From NCBI GenBank assembly GCA_948465545.1, contig CAOJXO010000001.1, forward strand, positions 1 through 64,000: 64,000 nt of DNA. Direction: 5' to 3'. Under the pieces are notes generated by a model, which was not told the origin of the DNA, searched no databases, and saw nothing but the letters and a program-made list of their open reading frames with translations. Source of the DNA: an uncultured Bacillota bacterium (GTDB taxonomy: Bacteria; Bacillota; Clostridia; Christensenellales; UBA1242). A program made the translations under genes and the position numbers. Position 1 is the stretch's first letter. Each line of letters begins with the position of its first letter. Shown here piece by piece: positions 26,862-34,826 of the stretch.

Positions 26862-29057
26862 CTACTTAATTATTTCCTCAAGAATCTGCCAATTCTCGTC
26901 TTTCAGTTGTTCATTATAAATAGTTGTATTAAGCAACAATGTGTTTGATCCTTCATCAAAACGTACAAAGCCGACTTTTACATTGTTTTCATTGCCATAT
27001 TGAATTAAGGCATCAAACTTTTGATTCGCAAATTTATCAACATTCTGATTTACACCACCTATAGACTCTCCACCTTTTGTTTCTAAAATCCATACTTTGT
27101 TACTATTATCCATAACAATATAATCTGGATAGAAATGTCTTTGTTTGCCTGTATTATCTTGGTAAATAATTGAAAAATATTCTTGAGATGATTCACCGTT
27201 CTTAAAGAACCATTTTAATTTATGCTGACAATAATCCTCGAATATTATTTCAGGTCTACTTCTACCCACAACAGAACTAATGTAACCTGCATAAACATTT
27301 TTATCGTATGCTTTAACTACTTTTGCACTTGGGTTATAACCTATAATGCATTCCCGCGGAAAAATAAACGTTGACTTGTTTACTTTTGCTTGTAATGTCA
27401 TTTGTAATGATGCATCAGCTACAGCACTATTAAATTCCTTCATCAACAACTCTTTATTATTAATAACAAATGCATAAAGGTCTCTATAACTAAGATTGAG
27501 TAGATTCGATTTATATGATGTCTGTTCTGTAAATAAATTTCTTAGTATTGTATTAGTGTATTCATAAATTATACCAGCGCTTGATCCAATTTGACTTACT
27601 GCTTTATGAAAATCTCTACCATGAGTATGTGTATTTAAAGGAATGTAAATATCAGCACTGTTTAATTTATCTCTATCAAAATTTTCAGCCTCTACGACTT
27701 TCCCACTAACAGTATGAACACTAATACTTTTATTAAAATCGTATCCATATGTTTCTAATATCGACTCGTTTTTTTCATAGTTTTTAACCTTTAAATTGTA
27801 ATGTTTTATAATTGATTCAGCCAATAATTCTCTAACCTTATTTGGATCAACGGGATTTTTAATGGTAGGATTATAATATTTTACTAGTGAAAAATCTGAG
27901 AATTCTTTTTTCAAGAACAACTTCTTTACTTCACTTGCACCATTCCCAAAATGTTGCTTAACTCCTTGAGTAAACTTTTCGTCAAATGTATAAAGATAAC
28001 ACACATCCAATAAATCACAACCATAATGTTTTGCTTCTGGCATTCTTCTAATTCGTCCAATAGTTTGTGTTTCAAAAGTTTCATCCATATTATCACGAAG
28101 TTTAACCAAAATATGTGCTCTTGTACAATCCCAACCCGTTGCTACTGCTTGTTTTATTATTATCGCAACAGGTTCTGCGTTGAAATCCTCGATATCTTCA
28201 AGATTTTCTTTCTTATCAGCTAACCATATTGCTAATTTTTTATTTTCATATGAAATATTTTTTGTATCTAAATATTCTTCTACCTCTTGTAATTTAGCAT
28301 CTGAATTATTTGGCATTTGAATAACAATTAGCGGATTAATTGAAACACCAATTTCTTGAAATTTTTTCTTTATTATGAGTTGTTTTTTTATTGCTAAATC
28401 CAATAAATATGATGTTTGATCTTCAATCATTTTCCCATCTTCAACACCTTCATTTATATATAGCATCTTCTTTATTAGACCCTCTGCAATTACAGTTTCA
28501 TCTTTTATCTCAATCATTGTTGCTGACGAATTTTTAACTGGAGTGGCAGACGCTCTTACGACGCATTCTGGCTTAAACAATTGAATTATTTCATTTGCTT
28601 TATATGTTTTATTAAGATGCTCCTCATCAACAATCAAGATAAAACTAAGATTATCAAACTTAGCTTTTCTAATCTTGTCTTTCAGATTATCTCTTTCGCT
28701 ATCTACTAGCGCATTATTTCCTTTCTTTGTTACTAATTCCCAATTTATAAAAGAAATAGAATTCTCAGTAAAACCTGCACTTAATATATCATTTAACAAC
28801 TTGGTTTCTGCTAATGGGAAATACGAATTCATTTTATTTTTGCTCTGCTCTTCTAAATTCCCCTTCCCAGGTGTAAGCCACACAAAACAACAACCTGAGT
28901 TCCTTTTATTATATTCGTTAACAAAATTGCAAAGCATAACCGTTTTTCCACTGCCAGTAGGACTCTTTAAAATTATTTCTTTATCTCCTTTCTCGACAGT
29001 AGCAACAAGCCTTTCAATTGTATCAACTTGAAACTCTTTTAATTTAATATTCTGCAT
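26862..29057 (-). CDS. Type III restriction enzyme, Res subunit (DEAD-like helicase-nuclease)
   Basis: This 731-aa SF2 translocase/nuclease has Walker A KSPTGSGKTVM (33-39), motif II ILIVDEEHLNK, motif III VRASATPVKN, motif VI ETQTIGRIRR and, near the C-terminus, a PD-(D/E)xK nuclease motif (YPDYIV...WILETKGGE). This is the architecture of type III Res, although at 731 aa it is shorter than EcoP15I Res (about 970). It follows the Mod gene with essentially no gap. Type III enzymes need both subunits, two head-to-head sites and ATP. Confidence 0.9.
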   Translation of the reverse strand: MQNIKLKEFQVDTIERLVATVEKGDKEIILKSPTGSGKTVMLCNFVNEYNKRNSGCCFVWLTPGKGNLEEQSKNKMNSYFPLAETKLLNDILSAGFTENSISFINWELVTKKGNNALVDSERDNLKDKIRKAKFDNLSFILIVDEEHLNKTYKANEIIQLFKPECVVRASATPVKNSSATMIEIKDETVIAEGLIKKMLYINEGVEDGKMIEDQTSYLLDLAIKKQLIIKKKFQEIGVSINPLIVIQMPNNSDAKLQEVEEYLDTKNISYENKKLAIWLADKKENLEDIEDFNAEPVAIIIKQAVATGWDCTRAHILVKLRDNMDETFETQTIGRIRRMPEAKHYGCDLLDVCYLYTFDEKFTQGVKQHFGNGASEVKKLFLKKEFSDFSLVKYYNPTIKNPVDPNKVRELLAESIIKHYNLKVKNYEKNESILETYGYDFNKSISVHTVSGKVVEAENFDRDKLNSADIYIPLNTHTHGRDFHKAVSQIGSSAGIIYEYTNTILRNLFTEQTSYKSNLLNLSYRDLYAFVINNKELLMKEFNSAVADASLQMTLQAKVNKSTFIFPRECIIGYNPSAKVVKAYDKNVYAGYISSVVGRSRPEIIFEDYCQHKLKWFFKNGESSQEYFSIIYQDNTGKQRHFYPDYIVMDNSNKVWILETKGGESIGGVNQNVDKFANQKFDALIQYGNENNVKVGFVRFDEGSNTLLLNTTIYNEQLKDENWQILEEIIK

Positions 29058-29058
29058 A

Positions 29059-30657
29059 CTATTTATCTAACTCCTCATAATAATAATTCGGTATAAAAAC
29101 TAATTCTATATTTCTTTTTTCAAACTCTTCTTGTTGCTCAATTGTTGGCAAAACATCGTGGCTTAGATATATCTTTTTACATAAACTAGCTTCATTTGTT
29201 TTCAAAAACGAAGAGAGTTCTGCTTCCGTCAATATAATTGCAATTTTATTATCGTTTTTGAAATTAACCCCATTCTCTAGTTCAACAAGTTCCCTAATAT
29301 GTTTTAATAATTCATCAGCATATTCATAGTAAAGTTTGCCTAATATATTAACAAAATCAACTTTCATATATTTTAAACTTTCCTTATAATCTTCCTTTTC
29401 AATTACTCTTTTAATTCTTTCGTAGGTTACTTCTTTACAAATGTTATTTTCATTATTTGTACAAAGAATAAACCTTCTATTTCCACCATCTTCAGCATTC
29501 AGTTTCATAATAGCATGGCCTGTTGTTCCTGATCCCGCAAAAAAATCTAAAACTCGTATATTTTTATCTGTTATTGTTTTTAGAAGAGTTGTCACAAATT
29601 TCACAGACTTGGGATAAGAAAAAATTTTTTTATTATCAAACAACTCTGCCAAGTCGTTTTTTCCTTCAATACTTCCCCCAAAGTCCATCGTCATACTTCT
29701 TGGTTTTTTTCCATTCGTATTTAAGTATTGTTTAAATTGGACAGAGCAAGTTCCATCAGCTTTAGGAACTATTCTCACATCTCCATTTAGCACCTCCTGT
29801 TTATACCTTTCCTCACTATGTATCCAACCATAATTCATAATAGTACCATCAGGAGCAACAATGTCATAGAATATTGGATTTTTTAATCCGGGCCTTGCAA
29901 ATGTATCCCAAAAAAATCTCCCTTTAGAATCCTTTTCCTTATATCTTTTTAAATAATCTTCATCGTGTTCAATAAACATTTCTTCTGTTCTTGCAATATT
30001 TTTTGCATATACTAAGCAATATTCATGTTCCTTAACAATAAACTTAGAATCACTACCACCACCTACTTTTGACTGTTTAATATAAGTAGCAATATAGTTT
30101 GCCCCATCAAATATCATATCCATTAGAAATTTTAAACTTGCATATTCATTATCATCAATAGAGATAAATATAATCCCCTTTTCATTTAATAAGCGATGTG
30201 CGATTTTAAGTCTTTTCTCAACAAAAGAGATCCATTTGCTATGCCTAAAAGTATCTGTTTCATCAACAAATTTATCATCATATACAAAATCATTGTTGCC
30301 GGTATTATAAGGTGGATCTATATAAATCACATCAATTAATCCTTTATGTGTCCTTTCCAGAAGTTGCAAAGATGCAAGATTGTCACCTTCAATCAAGAAA
30401 TTCATTTGCCCACCATTATCAACAAACAAATCTTTTCTTTCCGTTAAAACTGGAATACTTTGTTCTAATGTATCGTCAATAGTTTCTTTATGTTCTTCAA
30501 ACACAAGTCCGTATTTTTTTTCTGATATTTCTTTTTCTAGGTTATCAAGATAAGTACTAAATTTTCCCTCACTATCTTCTTTCAATAAAACATTTCTAAG
30601 CTCTTTTATCTCACTTAGAAGTTGCTCTCTTCTCTCTTTTGATATATTTGCACTCAT
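29059..30657 (-). CDS. Type III restriction-modification methyltransferase, Mod subunit
   Basis: This 532-aa adenine-specific methyltransferase is of the beta type: the catalytic DPPY (D114-Y117 in VIYIDPPYNTGN) precedes the AdoMet-binding FFAGSGTTGHAIMK (near residue 378), with the target-recognition region between and after. An N-terminal helical part (residues 1-60) probably contacts Res. It is the first gene of the five-gene operon and has an AAGGAG site upstream. Mod defines the recognition sequence for both modification and restriction. Confidence 0.93.
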   Translation of the reverse strand: MSANISKERREQLLSEIKELRNVLLKEDSEGKFSTYLDNLEKEISEKKYGLVFEEHKETIDDTLEQSIPVLTERKDLFVDNGGQMNFLIEGDNLASLQLLERTHKGLIDVIYIDPPYNTGNNDFVYDDKFVDETDTFRHSKWISFVEKRLKIAHRLLNEKGIIFISIDDNEYASLKFLMDMIFDGANYIATYIKQSKVGGGSDSKFIVKEHEYCLVYAKNIARTEEMFIEHDEDYLKRYKEKDSKGRFFWDTFARPGLKNPIFYDIVAPDGTIMNYGWIHSEERYKQEVLNGDVRIVPKADGTCSVQFKQYLNTNGKKPRSMTMDFGGSIEGKNDLAELFDNKKIFSYPKSVKFVTTLLKTITDKNIRVLDFFAGSGTTGHAIMKLNAEDGGNRRFILCTNNENNICKEVTYERIKRVIEKEDYKESLKYMKVDFVNILGKLYYEYADELLKHIRELVELENGVNFKNDNKIAIILTEAELSSFLKTNEASLCKKIYLSHDVLPTIEQQEEFEKRNIELVFIPNYYYEELDK

Positions 30658-30731
30658 TTATCGCTCCATCTCCTTTAATATCTTTAACCAATAAATTACC
30701 TATATCTCCAACAACTCACTATATCAAGTAC

Positions 30732-30737
30732 ATTATA
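30732..30737 (-). promoter_or_regulatory. Probable -10 box of the Mod-Res-MTase-GHKL-REC operon
   Basis: On the minus strand the only consensus -10 in the 119-bp gap before the Mod gene is TATAAT (30732-30737), within ATGTTATAATGTAC. No good -35 is visible at 16-18 bp, so the promoter may be weak or activator-dependent. Confidence 0.45.
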
Positions 30738-30776
30738 ACATATAATGGTTAAAGGTGTATATTGTCTACGAAAACA

Positions 30777-31667
30777 CTATCTATTTATTCTAAAGTAATC
30801 TAACAATTGTCTATATTTGTCCTGTGCTGACAAACAGGTGTCGAGTAGATAGCCTCGTTCACTATCCCATTCTTTGAGTCCACGGTAATAATAGAATTTT
30901 AAGTCATCATCTATTACGAATGGAACTATGTTGTTAGCTAGGCATTCTTTAAACATAATTAAACGACCAACTCTGCCGTTGCCATCTTGGAATGGATGAA
31001 TTTTTTCAAAGTTCTGATGAAACTCAACTATATCTTCTAAGGTCTTTTGTTGTTTTAAGTTGTAAGTTTCTAGAAGTTTTTTCATCTCATTTGCAACACT
31101 TTCTGGTTTGCATGTCTCTTCACCACCGACTTCATTTGGAAGTTTTTTATATGCACCCACATTAAACCAATGTTTACGGCTATCTGACGTTCCGGTTTTT
31201 AAAATGAAGTGCAACTCATTTATCATTGATTCGGTTAAAATTTTCTTCGAATTATCGATGATATAGTCAATGCATTTGAAATGGTTTGAAGTTTCTATAA
31301 CATCATCAATATTAATTGTTGCATTGTCAACGCCAATTGTATTAGTTTCAAATATAAATCTCGTTTGGTCTTCTGTAAGCTTACTACCCTCGATATGATT
31401 TGAATTGTAAGTCAATTCAATTTGAGTTTTGTGGTAGATGCCACCTTTTAACTTCATATCTTTTTGTTCTTTCAAAACATTCAAAAGTTCATTATCACTA
31501 AACTTTGTCTTATTCTCTCTTTCTGGCTTAACTGCATCGGCAGGGATATTCCATGTTTTTCCTGTTAAAAAAACACCTTTAATTCTGCCTTGTGCACAAT
31601 AGTTTCTAACAGACCTATCGCTCATCCCCCATTTTTTAGCAATTTCAGAAACTGATAAAAATTTCAC
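30777..31667 (-). CDS. Fic family protein with N-terminal HTH domain
   Basis: This 296-aa protein fuses an excisionase/MerR-like helix-turn-helix (VSEIAKKWGMSDRSVRNYCAQGRIKGV, residues 5-32) to a Fic domain with the intact active site HPFQDGNGRVGR (from H224). An upstream inhibitory motif S-x3-E-G (S89...E93-G94 in YNSNHIEGS) places it in class II of self-inhibited Fic enzymes. Fic proteins transfer AMP or other nucleotide groups from NTPs to target proteins. The HTH and the palindromes in front of the gene suggest DNA-linked autoregulation. It sits between the R-M operon and a divergent small gene, a typical place for a stress or toxin-like protein. Confidence 0.9.
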   Translation of the reverse strand: MKFLSVSEIAKKWGMSDRSVRNYCAQGRIKGVFLTGKTWNIPADAVKPERENKTKFSDNELLNVLKEQKDMKLKGGIYHKTQIELTYNSNHIEGSKLTEDQTRFIFETNTIGVDNATINIDDVIETSNHFKCIDYIIDNSKKILTESMINELHFILKTGTSDSRKHWFNVGAYKKLPNEVGGEETCKPESVANEMKKLLETYNLKQQKTLEDIVEFHQNFEKIHPFQDGNGRVGRLIMFKECLANNIVPFVIDDDLKFYYYRGLKEWDSERGYLLDTCLSAQDKYRQLLDYFRINR

Positions 31668-31703
31668 TTAAATCTCTCCTAAATTTAATAATTTTATTAT
31701 ATA

Positions 31704-31751
31704 CCGATATCGGCAAAAAGTCAAACAAATCATACAATAATTATTGCCGAT
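31704..31751. promoter_or_regulatory. Candidate operator upstream of the Fic gene
   Basis: CCGATATCGG (31704-31713) is a perfect 10-bp palindrome. ATCGGCA (31709-31715) recurs inverted as TGCCGAT (31745-31751) 29 bp away. The sites lie 36-84 bp before the Fic start and could bind its own HTH domain. Confidence 0.55.
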
Positions 31752-31837
31752 AAAATATTTTTAAAAACTTCGAAAAAAGACTTGCAAAAGAATTTTATTT
31801 ACGCTATACAACACACAACCAAATTTATGGAGGTATT

Positions 31838-32080
31838 ATGAAACACATTATAGAAATAGTTATGATCATTCTTGAATCAGAAAAACGAGGTGCTGATACA
31901 CAACTTCAATTAAACAAAGTTTGTGAACTTGAAGATGCATTCACAAAAGGTTTTTCAAAAGAAGAATGGCGTGAATATATAGATTTAGATAATGAAAAAA
32001 GCCAACTTCATTCTCTTGAAATTGACCATGCCATTGAAATTACTTATAAAGTTTGCAAAGAACTATTTAATGGGCGCTAA
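31838..32080 (+). CDS. Small protein of unknown function (80 aa)
   Basis: This 80-aa protein has a short hydrophobic start (MKHIIEIVMIIL) followed by a hydrophilic, mostly helical body rich in Glu and Lys. GGAGG lies 6 bp before the ATG. It is transcribed divergently from the Fic gene across the palindromic operator, so the two may be co-regulated; an antitoxin-like or modulating role for Fic is possible but unproven. Confidence 0.65.
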   Translation: MKHIIEIVMIILESEKRGADTQLQLNKVCELEDAFTKGFSKEEWREYIDLDNEKSQLHSLEIDHAIEITYKVCKELFNGR

Positions 32081-32084
32081 TAAT

Positions 32085-32687
32085 TTATTTTTTATCCCAA
32101 GCAGAAATATAATATGGATTATTAAGAATTCTATCTTTCATTCTCATAAGTTCCTCTCTCAAGTTATTAAAATCATACTCTATCTTTTTTGCCCGCCTAT
32201 TATATGTAGAATATATTTTAGTTTCCTCGTCATAAGTCCTTAAATGGGGTGATTTTTCGATTGTTTTACGCACTTTCTCATCAATTGAACCATTTAGAAT
32301 ATTATAATCACCTAAATTATAACCAAACTCATCATATCTCTCATCGAAATGTTCATTAGTATTTCAAGCTTCCTTTTGAAAAATCAAAGGGAACTCACTT
32401 CTATTTATATTAAAAGCCTCTCTAAGATTAGCACATCTTTGAGTTGCCTTTTTATCAAATCCCACATATGTATAAAACACATTAGAAATACAACCACAAG
32501 CAGTTAACAAACTTTGAATATGAAAAAAATAATAGGTATGTCTATTAATATACAAGTCCTCGTCATAATTATTAGCATTTAATATATATTCTAAGGATAT
32601 AAGTGCATAATTAATATTTTGCATCACGCTATTGCCAAAAACAAATTCTAGTTCTTCTCCATCCAATTCAATATAACGATTAAACAT
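32085..32687 (-). pseudogene. Hypothetical gene interrupted by an in-frame TGA
   Basis: A 107-codon frame starting MFNRYIELDGEELEFVFGN (32687) hits TGA at 32364-32366. The same frame then continues for 92 codons as NTNEHFDERYDEFG... to a stop at 32085 with no start codon of its own. The joint reads FQKEA-(stop)-NTNEHFDERYD, and similar proteins usually have Arg at such a position, so a CGA-to-TGA change is the simplest explanation. TGA is a normal stop elsewhere in this genome. The protein is mostly helical and of unknown function. Confidence 0.75.
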
Positions 32688-32780
32688 ATTCTTCTCCCAA
32701 TGTCAAATTTTATTTATAATAAACCCCGTGTTAAGCAAAACACACTCAAAAAGAAAATCACTTTTTAACAGAATAACTAC

Positions 32781-34031
32781 TTAATTATCTCTACAAGTGA
32801 GATATACTACCCCATTTTCTTGATTACATTTTTCTAAATAACAAGCTGTTTGTACTAATAACTTTATTTCAGAAAGTCCCATGGTATCAACATCTATTTT
32901 TACATATTTTTTAGCAAATTCTTGAGAAAACCATTCAGCACATTTTAACCCAAAATGAAGATTTGATTCTTTTATAATCAAATCTGTCGTACTTTCTTCT
33001 TCCGTAAGATAACAAAATATTTTTGATAAGTGATAATCGCATTGCTTATATTTGTATCTTGGGGTACAACTAAGGGCTTCATGAAATTTACTATATTCAT
33101 TGTCCTTATCATCTATATCATCAATTGAGTTACATAAATTTTCAATCCTTGTCACCAAATAATCTCTATATTTCTTAACGGGCACTTCATTATTACTATT
33201 CGTCAATTTACAAGATAAATATTCAATAGCTTGATCAATTTCATAATAATTACTATATCTTTCAATTAATATTTGCTTCACATCTTTCAATATATCAATT
33301 GGTTGTTGACTTCTATTTACTTTCCTACAAGACCATATGTTTTTATATTTTTGAATTTGGTCTTGTACCCACATTGTAGCAATGTTTACCAATTCGTAAC
33401 GTGATTTTATATATTCTTTTAATAACGAAAAAGAAAAAGTAATATGGAGCGAAGCTTCAAACCTGTTCGAATAAACACAAACCCCAACATCATCTTTTCC
33501 TCTCCTAAGCCGTGCAATATCCCTATTCGCAATAACCCACGGAGCATATTGAATCTCTCCCTCCTGCATAAGCCCACTTTTGGCATGTCGATCGGTCGCA
33601 TATGGATGTGCAAAGGCTAAGGCCCTAAAATATTCAAAAAACTTATCGTCTGTCGGAGGATTCAATCTTGCTTCATAAAAAGAATTTCCTTCTGGATAAT
33701 TGTTTTTTTCATAAATATGTTCAAAAAATTTTCTACTATCCGCTCCTTTTGAATACGGATAATCAATACCTATAACAGAAAAAAGCTTGGCTACTGCATC
33801 TTTAATCATGCAAGCAAAAGTTAAAAAATTGATAAAAACTTCTTCGCTTTGAGGATATTCAGAAAAAGTATTCAAGTGCTTAACACAACTATCTAATCTA
33901 TCCATGACCACACAAATTAAGTTCCATTTTCCTTTCAACTCTGGTGCCGAATAAAATATAGGAGAGTTGTTTATTTCCTCCCTAAATTTTCTAATTATAT
34001 TTTCATCTAAATATTTATTTTCCATTTTCAT
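32781..34031 (-). CDS. Hypothetical protein, helical, accessory-region type
   Basis: This 416-aa protein (or 414 aa from the second ATG, MENKYLDEN) has no membrane segment and is alpha-helix rich. Clusters such as KGADSRKFFEHIYEKNNYPEG and FRALAFAHPYATDRH look like conserved, possibly functional patches with His and Asp. No family is recognised. Its neighbours are a broken gene of similar style and a PNPOx-like gene, within an island rich in defence genes. Confidence 0.65.
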   Translation of the reverse strand: MKMENKYLDENIIRKFREEINNSPIFYSAPELKGKWNLICVVMDRLDSCVKHLNTFSEYPQSEEVFINFLTFACMIKDAVAKLFSVIGIDYPYSKGADSRKFFEHIYEKNNYPEGNSFYEARLNPPTDDKFFEYFRALAFAHPYATDRHAKSGLMQEGEIQYAPWVIANRDIARLRRGKDDVGVCVYSNRFEASLHITFSFSLLKEYIKSRYELVNIATMWVQDQIQKYKNIWSCRKVNRSQQPIDILKDVKQILIERYSNYYEIDQAIEYLSCKLTNSNNEVPVKKYRDYLVTRIENLCNSIDDIDDKDNEYSKFHEALSCTPRYKYKQCDYHLSKIFCYLTEEESTTDLIIKESNLHFGLKCAEWFSQEFAKKYVKIDVDTMGLSEIKLLVQTACYLEKCNQENGVVYLTCRDN

Positions 34032-34069
34032 TCATTGTATCATAAATAACTAAAAATGTATAGTTTAAT

Positions 34070-34165
34070 TTACAGTTTTCTCAAACTCTTAATTGTTCCA
34101 TTTGTGTTGTAAACATCATTGCTGTCTACCTTTACTCTAAATTGGTCTAAAAATGCCATTTTCAT
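34070..34165 (-). CDS. Very small ORF (31 aa)
   Basis: ATG at 34165, preceded by AAAGGGAGA, opens a 31-codon frame: MKMAFLDQFRVKVDSNDVYN then TNGTIKSLRKL. The good ribosome binding site and placement between genes on the same strand support translation. It could be a genuine microprotein or the N-terminal stub of a deleted gene. Confidence 0.4.
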   Translation of the reverse strand: MKMAFLDQFRVKVDSNDVYNTNGTIKSLRKL

Positions 34166-34197
34166 ATTCTCCCTTTAATTTAATTTTTGAAATAAAA

Positions 34198-34221
34198 AAT
34201 CACGAACCTTTGCTCGTGATT
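34198..34221 (-). terminator. Terminator of the PNPOx-like gene
   Basis: AATCACGA and TCGTGATT form an 8-bp stem with an 8-nt loop and T's on the minus strand, 7 bp after the stop codon. It is homologous to 17143-17174. Confidence 0.85.
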
Positions 34222-34228
34222 CCCATTT

Positions 34229-34642
34229 TTATAATTTTATTTTTTCAATTTTGAAGTCGCAATAATATTCAGCTTCTTGTGCTGTGAATTTTAGCACACA
34301 ATAATCTGGGTCCGTTACACCTTTCTTATAAAACAACTTGTCGCCAAACCTCCAAATTCTATCTTTGGTTGGCTGATCGGTGCAAACCTGCATAGTTCCT
34401 TTGATTGTTAAACCTTGATACTTGAATCTGCCACGCTCGTAAAAATAAACACAAGCCTTATTGTTCTTTTGGTATTGCTCCACTTTTTTGCTTGAAGTGT
34501 TAGTGCTGAAATAAATATCGTTACCATCGATTTCTCTTGGTGAAAGCATTGCTCTTGTCACTGGGTAACCTTGTTCGTCAACCGAGGATATAAATGCTGT
34601 CTTTTGTTTTGAAATAAATTCAAACAATTTTTCTTTAGTCAT
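34229..34642 (-). CDS. Pyridoxamine 5'-phosphate oxidase family protein
   Basis: This 137-aa split-barrel flavin-binding protein begins FISKQKTAFISSVDEQGYPVTRAML, the usual start of the PNPOx-like general-stress family. It continues with IYFSTNTSSKKVEQYQKNNKACVYFYE and a YQGLTIKGTMQV strand. Such small members bind FMN or F420 and reduce varied substrates; true PNPOx is longer. It has its own terminator. A 21-codon C-terminal remnant of a close paralogue survives at 17183-17248. Confidence 0.85.
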   Translation of the reverse strand: MTKEKLFEFISKQKTAFISSVDEQGYPVTRAMLSPREIDGNDIYFSTNTSSKKVEQYQKNNKACVYFYERGRFKYQGLTIKGTMQVCTDQPTKDRIWRFGDKLFYKKGVTDPDYCVLKFTAQEAEYYCDFKIEKIKL

Positions 34643-34728
34643 ATAAGTTACTCCTTAATTTCATTATACCACAACCATTTTCAATCTATATCAATTTATT
34701 GTTGTTTTGATTTCTACTTTTTGATTTT

Positions 34729-34795
34729 GCGACGGCAATTTTTTGATTAAAAAATCAAAAATAATCAAAATAAAAATCAAACTTTGATTTTGCGA
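34729..34795. repeat. 67-bp dispersed repeat, copy 2
   Basis: These 67 bases are identical to 19579-19645 and in the same orientation. The flanks also carry extra TTTGATTTTGCGA copies (34717-34731, 34800-34816), as in the left copy. It lies 87 bp before the PNPOx-like start and may be a solo IS21-type end. Confidence 0.9.
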
Positions 34796-34826
34796 CAACT
34801 TTTTGATTTTGCGAAAATCAAAATTA

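Noticed and set aside
32364-32366. Possible TGA recoding (Trp or selenocysteine)
   Set aside because: TGA ends many intact genes in this window, the flanking sequence gives no selenocysteine-type catalytic context, and no SECIS-like structure was evident. A nonsense mutation is simpler.
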